Positions 27,068 to 35,082 of a stretch of DNA of 64,000 bases are shown one piece after another. Source of the stretch: Arcobacter sp. CECT 8983 (GTDB lineage: Bacteria; Campylobacterota; Campylobacteria; Campylobacterales; Arcobacteraceae); NCBI RefSeq assembly GCF_004118855.1, contig NZ_PDKF01000004.1, positions 159,911 to 223,910 of the forward strand, given 5' to 3'. The notes under the pieces were generated by a model. It was not told where the DNA came from. It ran no database searches and saw only the letters and a program-made list of their open reading frames with translations. A program made the translations under genes and the position numbers. The first letter of the stretch is position 1, and every line of letters begins with the position of its first letter.

Positions 27068-28636
27068 ATGAAAAATAGTATAGTAAATGGTTTTTATAAA
27101 TTAGACTCTTCACTTAAGTATACTTCTTTTAAAGAGTTTACAAGAAATATACTTGAAAATAATCACTACAAATACAAAAAATATTTCGATTTTTGTATGA
27201 TTTTCTTAGTTTTAAGTACTATTGGAATCTTAATTTATGAAGTAAATCATACAAAAGTCGATGTTTTAAATAGTTATGAATATTTTGCAATAGTTGTCTT
27301 TCTTTTCGAATGGATTGGAAGACTCTGGGTTTATAGTGATGTAAGAAAAAGAGTAATATTAGACTATGAAGAATCACTTTTTTTAGCAAAAAAATATAAA
27401 CTCTCAAAATCTTTAAAAAAAGCTTTTAAAGAAAAGCTTGAATTTATTTTTTCTCCCATGTCAATAATTGACTTATTAGCAATCCTTCCTGCATATAGAC
27501 CTCTTAGAGTTTTAAGAATATTTTTATTATTTAGATTATTTAAAATCATTAGATATACCAACTCTTTAAAAGAGTTTTTAAGTATTTTTGTTGAGAGAAA
27601 GTTTGAATTATATACTTTAGCAATTTTAAGTGGTATTGTAATATTTTTTGGTTCAACAATTATGTTTGTATATGAAGGTCCTTCTGGTGTAAATGACCAA
27701 GTTAATAACTTTTTTGATGCAGTTTATTGGTCTTTAATTACAATTTCAACAGTTGGTTATGGTGATATTGTTCCTATTACTCCTGAAGGAAAGTTTGTTA
27801 CTTTAGTACTTGTAATAAATGGTTTTTTAGTTATTGCTTTTAGTACTTCTATTGTAACAACAGCTCTAGCACAAAGAATGGAAACAATAAAAAAGAATAG
27901 AGTTGAAAATGAAGTTAATAAACTAACTGAATTTGTGATAATTTGTGGCTACAGTATTATGGCAAAAAATTTGGTAAGAGAGCTTACAAAACATAAGAAA
28001 AAAGTTTTAATAGTTGATGATAATGAAAAGAATATAAGTTTTGCCCAAAATGATAATTTATTAGCAATTTTAGATGACCCTACAAATATGGATTTTCTAA
28101 AGAAAATTGGAGTAGGCAATGGAGCTTCTACTATTATTACTCTATATGAAGATGACGCTACAAATCTTTCTATTGTTTTAGGTGCAAGAGCATTAGATAG
28201 AAAGATTAAAATTATAACCTTAGTAAATGACCAAGAAGTAGAAAATAAATTAAGACTTGCAGGAGCTGATTTTACAATAAATTCAAATGAGATAAGTGCA
28301 TATGTTGCAGGAGAATATATTGGACAACCAGTTGCATTTGAAGCAGTAGATGGTATTTTATTAAATGATGAACTTTCTGCTGAAGTTGATGAGATAGAAA
28401 TTGTTGAAGAGATGGATATTATTGATAAAAGTATAAATTTAATCAACTTTGAAAACTATAATTTAACTCTAATTGGTATAATAAATAATTCAAATAGATA
28501 TAATTTTATTTTTAATCCTATAAATGTAAATTATACGCTAAAAGAAAAAGATATATTAATTGTAATTGGTTTTAAAGAATCACTAAAAGATTTAAGAAGT
28601 GACTTATTATCAAAAAAATTTAAAAGAGAAAAATGA
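27068..28636 (+). CDS. Voltage-gated-type K+ channel with RCK (TrkA-N/TrkA-C) domain
   Basis: About 522 residues. Six membrane segments are recognisable, including an S4-like helix with spaced arginines ('YRPLRVLRIFLLFRLFKIIRY'). The pore loop 'ITISTVGYGDIVPIT' carries the K+ selectivity filter. After S6 comes a Rossmann RCK domain ('IICGYSIMAKNLVREL', 'VLIVDDN') and a TrkA-C-like end. It should conduct K+ across the inner membrane with gating by a nucleotide or ion bound to the RCK domain. I use the ATG at 27068; a TTG at 27056 is in frame but inside a hairpin. It overlaps the next gene by 4 bp. Confidence 0.9.
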   Translation: MKNSIVNGFYKLDSSLKYTSFKEFTRNILENNHYKYKKYFDFCMIFLVLSTIGILIYEVNHTKVDVLNSYEYFAIVVFLFEWIGRLWVYSDVRKRVILDYEESLFLAKKYKLSKSLKKAFKEKLEFIFSPMSIIDLLAILPAYRPLRVLRIFLLFRLFKIIRYTNSLKEFLSIFVERKFELYTLAILSGIVIFFGSTIMFVYEGPSGVNDQVNNFFDAVYWSLITISTVGYGDIVPITPEGKFVTLVLVINGFLVIAFSTSIVTTALAQRMETIKKNRVENEVNKLTEFVIICGYSIMAKNLVRELTKHKKKVLIVDDNEKNISFAQNDNLLAILDDPTNMDFLKKIGVGNGASTIITLYEDDATNLSIVLGARALDRKIKIITLVNDQEVENKLRLAGADFTINSNEISAYVAGEYIGQPVAFEAVDGILLNDELSAEVDEIEIVEEMDIIDKSINLINFENYNLTLIGIINNSNRYNFIFNPINVNYTLKEKDILIVIGFKESLKDLRSDLLSKKFKREK

Positions 28637-29334
28637 AAAAAAGTGTTGTTATCTATGGATATTCTATATTAGGATCTAAAATAGCAAAAGTCTTAGAAGA
28701 AAAGGCTTATAAAATTATTATAATAAGTTTTGAAGAAGAACAAATTATTAAAGCTAAAAAAGATGGATATGAAGTTATAACTTCAACACTTTTAAATGAT
28801 AATGAATTAATAGAAATTGGAATTGGTAAAAATGTTGATTCTTTATTTTGTGTTAGCAATAGTAATAAACACAACCTTTTTGTAACTTTATCAGCTAGAA
28901 ATCTAGATAAAAATTTAAAAATTATTTCAACTTCAAAAACAAAAGCCGAAGCAAAAAAACTAATAATTGCTGGTGCCACAAAAATATTAAATCCAAATGA
29001 ACTTACAGCTCAAAGAATATTTAGATATATGACTAAACCTTTGATGTTAAAAGTTTTAGATGAAATTTTATTTAGTAAATCAGATTTAAATATTTCAGAA
29101 ATATATGTAAAAAAAGATTCTATTTTAAATGGAAAACTTTTAAAAGATATAACTATTCATAAAAAGTACAATATTTTACTTATTGGTACAATGGATAAAG
29201 AATTAGGGGAGAAGTTTATTTTTAATTCAAAAGGAATAAATCATAAAATTGATGAAGGAGATATATTGGTTGTAGTTGGTCAAAGTACTGAACTAAATAA
29301 GTTCAGAAAGTCTATAGGGGGAGTTGAAGTATGA
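28633..29334 (+). CDS. TrkA-N/TrkA-C (RCK) K+ regulatory protein
   Basis: 233 residues, cytoplasmic. The Rossmann fold starts 'VVIYGYSILGSKIAKVLEEK' with a Gly-Tyr-Ser variant of the GxGxxG turn, and the C-terminal TrkA-C subdomain ends with 'GDILVVVGQSTELNKF'. It resembles the RCK half of the preceding channel, including the 'SARNLDKNLKII' and 'LIIAGATKILNPNELTA' blocks. It probably forms mixed RCK rings that gate the channel or the downstream transporter-like protein. Its start overlaps the channel stop (ATGA), and its stop overlaps the DUF1538 start, so all three should be made in fixed proportion. Confidence 0.87.
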   Translation: MKKSVVIYGYSILGSKIAKVLEEKAYKIIIISFEEEQIIKAKKDGYEVITSTLLNDNELIEIGIGKNVDSLFCVSNSNKHNLFVTLSARNLDKNLKIISTSKTKAEAKKLIIAGATKILNPNELTAQRIFRYMTKPLMLKVLDEILFSKSDLNISEIYVKKDSILNGKLLKDITIHKKYNILLIGTMDKELGEKFIFNSKGINHKIDEGDILVVVGQSTELNKFRKSIGGVEV

Positions 29335-31361
29335 TGCAATTTAACTTTTTTTTAAAGTTATTAAAAGAGTCATTTAGGGATTTATTACCAATAATAATAG
29401 TTATCTTATTCTTTCAATTAGCTATTATTCAAGCAGTACCAGAAGGTTGGGTATCTACTGCTATTGGTTTAGGTATAGTAGGAGTTGGACTTGCGATTTT
29501 CTTACAAGGTCTAGAAATAGGAATATTTCCTATTGGAGAAGGATTAGCTAGAGACTTTGCAAAAAATGGTTCAATGGTTTGGGTTCTTATTTTTGGATTT
29601 TTAATTGGTTTTGGTACAACAATAGCAGAACCAGCACTTGCTGTAATTGCCGATAAAGCAGCATCTATTTCAAGTGGTAGAATTGATGCTACTATTTTAA
29701 GATTAGTTGTTGCAGGTTCAGTTGGTTTTGCAATTCTTCTTGGTGTATTTAGAATCTATAAAGGTCACGGAATTCACTATTATATTATCGCAGGATATAT
29801 TTTAGTTGTAGGTGTAACATTTTTTGCTCCAAAAGAGATTATTGGTTTAGCCTATGATTTAGGTGGAGTAACTACATCAACGGTAACTGTACCTTTAGTT
29901 GCTGCACTTGGAATTGGATTAGCATCTTCAATTAAAGGAAGAAATCCTGTAATTGATGGTTTTGGTTTAATTGCTTTTGCTTCATTAACTCCAATGATAT
30001 TTGTACAAATTTATGGAATTGCAGTTTATAATCTTGTGGATGCTAAAGAAGTTGCACAAGTTGTTATTGAAGCTAATGTATCAGTTTCTACTACTATAAC
30101 TATTGAGTCTATAATTCATGGCTTAGGCTCTGTTATAAAAGATGTTGCTCCTATTTTATTAATTATTCTATTTTTCCAATATGGAGTAATTAAAAAAAGA
30201 ATTGATAACTTAAAAACAGTAATATTTGGATTCGCATTAGTAGTTGTTGGTTTATATGCTTTTATCCTTGGGTTAGAAATGGGATTATTCACCCTTGGTG
30301 AAACAATGGCTTACCAACTTACAAAAAGAGATTCTGTTTTTGTAATTTATGCTTTTGCTTTTGCTATTGGTTTTTCAACAACAATGGCAGAACCAGCACT
30401 TATGGCTATTGCAAAAAAAGCAAAAGAGATAAGTGATGGTAAAATCAACGATTTTGCTTTAAGAATTTTTGTTGCTTTTGGTGTTGCAATAGGTATTGCT
30501 CTTGGTGCATTTAGAATTGTTGATGGTGGACATATTCACTACTATATTATTTTTGGATATATATTAGTTATTACATTAACGTGGTTTGCACCAAAATATA
30601 TTATTCCAATCGCTTATGATAGTGGTGGGGTTACAACTTCAACTGTAACAGTTCCACTTGTTGCTGCACTTGGTATTGGACTTGCAACAAATATTGAAGG
30701 TAGAAGTCCTTTAATTGATGGTTTTGGGCTTATAGCTTTTGCTTCACTTTTTCCAATGATAACAGTTATGCTATATGGAATTATCACTGAAAAACTTGGT
30801 GTTAAATCTGATACTGAAATAGAAGCTGCAAATATCTTAAAAGATGCACTTATTGACGCAGAAAATATGGATTTAGCAACTGTAAATATTGATGGAAGTG
30901 ATAGAAGACACTCTTTACCAATGGACTTCTCAGCTGTTGTAATTATTGTACCAAAAGATAAAAAAATTGATGCAATTCAAGCTGCAAATAAAGCAGGTGC
31001 TCCTGGTGTTACAGTTCTTAGAGCAGATGGAATTGGTTTAGGACAAATTGATAACTTCTATAGAACATCATTTGAAGCTAATGATGCCTTATTACTATTC
31101 TTATTACCTCAAAGTTTAGTAAACCCAGTTATTAAATCTATTATTCATTCTTTACATATTACTACAACAGGAAAAGGTATAGCTTTTGCTTTCCCATTAA
31201 CTCATATGAAAGGGATTAGTTTAAGTAGGCATGACATTTTTGTAAATAGAAAAGATCATAAAAATCCTGAAAATGATGTAGAAAAACTAATCAAAGAAGA
31301 AGAAGAGAAAGTATTAGAAAAAATTAAAGAACACAAAAAAGTAGCCAATGAAGAGTCTTAA
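29331..31361 (+). CDS. DUF1538 membrane protein, duplicated, with PII-like C-terminal domain
   Basis: 676 residues. Two homologous membrane halves (~1-235 and ~255-495) repeat the same blocks: 'EPALAVIADKA'/'EPALMAIAKKA', 'HYYIIAGYILVV'/'HYYIIFGYILVI', 'GGVTTSTVTVPLVAALGIGLA' in both (as GGVTTSTVTVPLVAALG), and 'IDGFGLIAFASL' in both. This is the DUF1538 family. Residues ~535-645 ('AVVIIVPKDKKIDAIQAANKAGAPGVTVL...') look like a PII (GlnB-like) ferredoxin-like fold. The family's activity is not established. The duplicated hydrophobic architecture suggests a transporter or channel controlled by the PII-like domain. Co-translation with K+ channel and RCK genes points to ion transport. Confidence 0.85.
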   Translation: MMQFNFFLKLLKESFRDLLPIIIVILFFQLAIIQAVPEGWVSTAIGLGIVGVGLAIFLQGLEIGIFPIGEGLARDFAKNGSMVWVLIFGFLIGFGTTIAEPALAVIADKAASISSGRIDATILRLVVAGSVGFAILLGVFRIYKGHGIHYYIIAGYILVVGVTFFAPKEIIGLAYDLGGVTTSTVTVPLVAALGIGLASSIKGRNPVIDGFGLIAFASLTPMIFVQIYGIAVYNLVDAKEVAQVVIEANVSVSTTITIESIIHGLGSVIKDVAPILLIILFFQYGVIKKRIDNLKTVIFGFALVVVGLYAFILGLEMGLFTLGETMAYQLTKRDSVFVIYAFAFAIGFSTTMAEPALMAIAKKAKEISDGKINDFALRIFVAFGVAIGIALGAFRIVDGGHIHYYIIFGYILVITLTWFAPKYIIPIAYDSGGVTTSTVTVPLVAALGIGLATNIEGRSPLIDGFGLIAFASLFPMITVMLYGIITEKLGVKSDTEIEAANILKDALIDAENMDLATVNIDGSDRRHSLPMDFSAVVIIVPKDKKIDAIQAANKAGAPGVTVLRADGIGLGQIDNFYRTSFEANDALLLFLLPQSLVNPVIKSIIHSLHITTTGKGIAFAFPLTHMKGISLSRHDIFVNRKDHKNPENDVEKLIKEEEEKVLEKIKEHKKVANEES

Positions 31362-31677
31362 TAGTTTGGAAGAAACTAAAAATATAATAAGTACAGTTGA
31401 TGCTGTACTTATATATTTTTCAGGTGAAAATTGTTCAGTATGCAAAGCACTTAAACCTAAAATAGAACAACAAGTAAATCTTCACTTACCTAAAATTGAA
31501 ACTTATGAAGTAAAAGCTGACATTTATAAAGAGATAGCAAGCAATTTTTCGGTATTTTCTATACCAACTATTTTGGTATTTTTTGACTCAAAAGAGTTTA
31601 AAAGAGAGGGAAGGAATATCTCTGTTTTAAATTTTATAGAGGAGTTAAAAAGACCATACAATTTATTTATGGATTAG
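31348..31677 (+). CDS. Thioredoxin-family protein
   Basis: 109 residues, one thioredoxin fold. The redox motif is CSVC in 'FSGENCSVCKALKPKIE', and the cis-proline is in 'FSIPTILVFF'. No signal peptide is visible, so it should act in the cytoplasm on disulfides or as a redox sensor. The start overlaps the DUF1538 gene by 14 bp and a haem-binding protein gene follows after 5 bp. The CSVC motif differs from the CGPC of general thioredoxin, so it is probably a dedicated partner. Its substrate is unknown. Confidence 0.88.
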   Translation: MKSLNSLEETKNIISTVDAVLIYFSGENCSVCKALKPKIEQQVNLHLPKIETYEVKADIYKEIASNFSVFSIPTILVFFDSKEFKREGRNISVLNFIEELKRPYNLFMD

Positions 31678-31682
31678 GAAGT

Positions 31683-32102
31683 ATGAAAAAAACGCTTTTA
31701 ATATTCTTAGTAGTATTTATTGTAATACAATTTATACAAACAGATAAAATAAATAGTGAAACAAACCCCAATTTAGAGATGAAGACTCCATCAGAAATAA
31801 AAACTATCTTTAAATCTGCTTGTTATGATTGTCACTCTAATTCTACAAATTGGCCTTGGTATTCACATATTGCTCCTTTTTCTTGGATAATTGATTCTCA
31901 TGTTACAAATGGTAGAAAAGCACTTAATTTCTCAATTTGGGAAACATACAGTGATGAGAAAAAAGAAGAAAAAATGAAAGCTATTTTTAGAACAGCATAT
32001 GCTTCTATGCCATTAGCTTCATATATAAAAGCTCATGAAGATGCAAATTTAACAAGAGAACAAAGAACATTAATTAGAGACTGGACTGGAGTGAAAAAAT
32101 AG
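31683..32102 (+). CDS. Haem-binding domain protein (c-type, CxxCH)
   Basis: 139 residues. An N-terminal hydrophobic signal or anchor (~4-17) is followed by a small domain with one c-type haem attachment motif CYDCH ('SACYDCHSNSTNWPWYSHIAPFSW', in outline). This is the haem_bd domain pattern, with 'NFSIWE' and a C-terminal 'MPLASYIKAHEDANLT' as in the family. It should be periplasmic or membrane-anchored with a covalently bound haem. Function is unknown; electron transfer or redox sensing is plausible. It lies between the thioredoxin and MutS genes (5-bp and 2-bp gaps). Confidence 0.85.
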   Translation: MKKTLLIFLVVFIVIQFIQTDKINSETNPNLEMKTPSEIKTIFKSACYDCHSNSTNWPWYSHIAPFSWIIDSHVTNGRKALNFSIWETYSDEKKEEKMKAIFRTAYASMPLASYIKAHEDANLTREQRTLIRDWTGVKK

Positions 32103-32104
32103 TT

Positions 32105-35065
32105 TTGAGAGAAGAAGTTCAAGCCTTATTAGACGAAAAGAAAACCTTACTTACCATTACTTACTTTAAGCTTCAACGGCTTTTTGAAAAAAAGTATGGA
32201 GAAAATACTGTAGTACTTATGGAAATAGGTACCTTTTTTGAAGTATATGAAGTAAATAATGATGAAGAACAAATAGGGAAAGCTAAAGAGATAGCTGAAC
32301 TATTAAATATTCAATTAACTAGAAAAAATAAATCTATTTTAGAAAACTCTGCTGAAAACCCAATTATGGCAGGAGTACCTGCAATCTCTTTAGAAAAACA
32401 TCTTGCAAGAATCATTGCAGAACAAAAGTACACAGTAGTAATCATAAGACAAAAAGGACTTCCTCCAAAAGTATCTAGATACCTTGATACAGTTGTAAGT
32501 CCAGGTACTAACTTTGATTTTGTACTTGACCAAGATGAAAATAATATCACTTCCCTTGTTGTAGATCAAATAAAAGGTATTTATCTAGTAGGTTATTCTG
32601 CAATTGATGTAACAACAGGAAAGTGCTATTACAATGAAGTACATGGTACAAGTGAAGATAAATTTTATGCATTAGATGAAGTATTTAATTATATGAATAT
32701 GCATCGTACAAATGAAGTAGTCATAACTTTTGCAGATAAAAATATAAATCAAAAAGAGGTAATAGATTACCTAGAATTAAAATTAAAGACTTTTCATATT
32801 GGAACATTTATTCCAAAGATTAATTATCAAAATGAACTGTTTAAAAATGTTTTTGCAGTAGAATCATTACTTACGGCAATTGAACATCTTGATATGGAAA
32901 GAGTTCCCCTTAGTTCTCAAAGTTTAGCAATACTTATTGATTTTGTTATAGGGCATGATTCAAATATTGTTCAAAAGCTTTCACTTCCAATAAAACTTGA
33001 TGTTTCAAAATATATTTACTTAGGAAACAATGCATTAGAGCAATTAAATATTATAGAGACTTCTCACAATCCAAGTTTGATAAAACTTATTAACAATACG
33101 TCAACTGCAATGGGAAAAAGACTTTTAAAAGAAAGACTTACTCATCCTGTAAAAGATAGTAAAGAGTTATTAAGAAGGTTTGCTTTATCAAAAGAGTTAT
33201 TTGATTATCATGGACCTATTGAAAATGAATTAGCAAATATTTATGATATAGAAAGACTAACAAGAAGAATAAAACTTGCAAGACTTCATCCTTTTGAATT
33301 AAACTATTTATATGACTCTTTACTTAGTATAAAAGAAGTAGTAGCCTTCATGGAAAACTATAAGTTTATAACTCCACCTTGTAGTTTGGCTCAACTTCAA
33401 ATGTTTATAGATTCTATTGAATCAACTTTTGATTTAGCTATTTCTGGAAAATATATGCTTAAAGATGTTGAGTCAAATATGGTTTGTGATGGAATAAACC
33501 ATGAAATAGATGAACTAAATAAACAAAATGAAGTATTATATTCAAAACTAGAATTAATAAAGAATCATATTTTAAATATTTTAAATGCAAAAGACTCAAA
33601 CTTTGTAAGTATAAATAGACTTGATAAAGAAGGTTTTTATTTAAGTCTTACAAAGAATAGATATAACCTAATAAAAGATGAGTTGTCAAACTCACATATT
33701 ATCATTGATGATGATTTACTTCTTTTCAAAGATTTTAACTATAAAGTACAAACTACTTCGGTAAAAATCTCTTGTAAACTTACAGATGAAATTTCAGATA
33801 AATATGTGCATAACCTAAGAAAAATCATTGAACTAAACAAACTGGTATTTAAAGAGAAACTAAATGAATTTGAAAAGAAGTTTGCAACACTACTTGAAGA
33901 GTTAGTTCAGTTTATTGCTGAGGTTGATTTAACAGTTTCAAATATCAAAACAGCAAAAAAATACAATTATGTTTGTCCAAAGATAGTTAAAACTAAAGAT
34001 GATGAAAACTTTTTAGAGTTAGTTGAACTTAGACATCCAATTATTGAAGCAAATGAAGAGCAGGGGATTTATGTACCAAATGATATTATCTTAGGAGAAT
34101 TATCCCTTGCAAAAGATGAGTTAAAAGATAATGTGATTATCAAAAACTCAAATCCTATAAATATGTTCGATAATAAAATGCATGGTATTTTACTTTATGG
34201 AATAAACTCTTCAGGTAAATCTTCACTTATGAAATCAATTGGGATTGCAGTTATTTTAGCTCAAGCAGGTTTTTATGTACCAGCAAAATCAATGAGATTC
34301 TCTATTTTTGATTCTGTATTTACTAGAATTAGCGGAGCTGATAATATAGCAAAAGGGCTTTCTTCTTTTGCAGTTGAAATGCTTGAACTTAAAAATATTT
34401 TTAATCGTGCATCAAAAAGGTCACTAATCTTAGGGGATGAAATCTCTCATAGTACAGAGACAATGAGTGGTTTATCTATTGTGGCAAGTGCTATTTTAAA
34501 ACTAGCAAAATTAGAATCAATCTTTGTTTTTGCAACACACTTACATCAACTTCCAGAAATAAAAGAGATAGAAAACCTTAAAAATATAATTTCACTTCAC
34601 TTATCTGTAATGTATCAAGATGAAGAAGATAAACTAATCTTTGATAGAAAACTAAAACATGGAAGTGGTTCTTCTATGTATGGTTTAGAGTATGCAAAAT
34701 CACTTCATATGGATAGAGAGTTTTTAAGTGTGGCAAATGATATTAGAAAGCGTTTAACTGATGATTATGATAAAGTTGAAAGACTAACTCATAAGAAGAC
34801 TTCAAAATACAATAAAGATGTTTTTGCTTCTACTTGTGTTATTTGTGGAAGAGCTTGTGATGATGTTCACCACATAAAAGAACAAGCAAGGGCAAATAAA
34901 GATGGCTTTATAGGACATATAAACCAAAATCATAAATACAACTTAATACCTTTATGTAAATTACATCATAAAATGGTACATGAAGGGAAAGTAAATATAA
35001 ATGGTTTTGTAGCTACAAGTAAAGGTTTGGAGCTACATTATACTATGACAGAAGAGCAAGAGTAA
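32105..35065 (+). CDS. MutS-type mismatch repair ATPase fused to HNH domain (MutS7-like)
   Basis: 986 residues with a TTG start 2 bp after the preceding stop; a GTGAAAAAATAG tract lies upstream and no strong ribosome binding site is seen. Domain I resembles MutS1 with a Phe-x-Glu mismatch-reading motif in 'IGTFFEVYE' and 'PIMAGVPAISLEKHL'. The ATPase has Walker A 'GINSSGKSSL' and Walker B 'SLILGDEISHSTE'. The C-terminal ~75 residues hold an HNH-type zinc/nuclease module: 'CVICGRACDDVHHIKEQAR' and 'NLIPLCKLHHKMVH'. This architecture fits MutS7, described in Epsilonproteobacteria, Mimivirus and octocoral mitochondria. It could combine mismatch recognition and nicking in one protein without MutL. 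It is the last gene of the K+/DUF1538 operon. Confidence 0.88.
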   Translation: MREEVQALLDEKKTLLTITYFKLQRLFEKKYGENTVVLMEIGTFFEVYEVNNDEEQIGKAKEIAELLNIQLTRKNKSILENSAENPIMAGVPAISLEKHLARIIAEQKYTVVIIRQKGLPPKVSRYLDTVVSPGTNFDFVLDQDENNITSLVVDQIKGIYLVGYSAIDVTTGKCYYNEVHGTSEDKFYALDEVFNYMNMHRTNEVVITFADKNINQKEVIDYLELKLKTFHIGTFIPKINYQNELFKNVFAVESLLTAIEHLDMERVPLSSQSLAILIDFVIGHDSNIVQKLSLPIKLDVSKYIYLGNNALEQLNIIETSHNPSLIKLINNTSTAMGKRLLKERLTHPVKDSKELLRRFALSKELFDYHGPIENELANIYDIERLTRRIKLARLHPFELNYLYDSLLSIKEVVAFMENYKFITPPCSLAQLQMFIDSIESTFDLAISGKYMLKDVESNMVCDGINHEIDELNKQNEVLYSKLELIKNHILNILNAKDSNFVSINRLDKEGFYLSLTKNRYNLIKDELSNSHIIIDDDLLLFKDFNYKVQTTSVKISCKLTDEISDKYVHNLRKIIELNKLVFKEKLNEFEKKFATLLEELVQFIAEVDLTVSNIKTAKKYNYVCPKIVKTKDDENFLELVELRHPIIEANEEQGIYVPNDIILGELSLAKDELKDNVIIKNSNPINMFDNKMHGILLYGINSSGKSSLMKSIGIAVILAQAGFYVPAKSMRFSIFDSVFTRISGADNIAKGLSSFAVEMLELKNIFNRASKRSLILGDEISHSTETMSGLSIVASAILKLAKLESIFVFATHLHQLPEIKEIENLKNIISLHLSVMYQDEEDKLIFDRKLKHGSGSSMYGLEYAKSLHMDREFLSVANDIRKRLTDDYDKVERLTHKKTSKYNKDVFASTCVICGRACDDVHHIKEQARANKDGFIGHINQNHKYNLIPLCKLHHKMVHEGKVNINGFVATSKGLELHYTMTEEQE

Positions 35066-35082
35066 AGTTTAAACTTTACTCT

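Noticed and set aside
27949-28446. 165-codon minus-strand ORF inside the K+ channel gene
   Set aside because: Antisense shadow of the RCK-coding region; Ser/Ile/Phe rich with no motif and no ribosome binding site.
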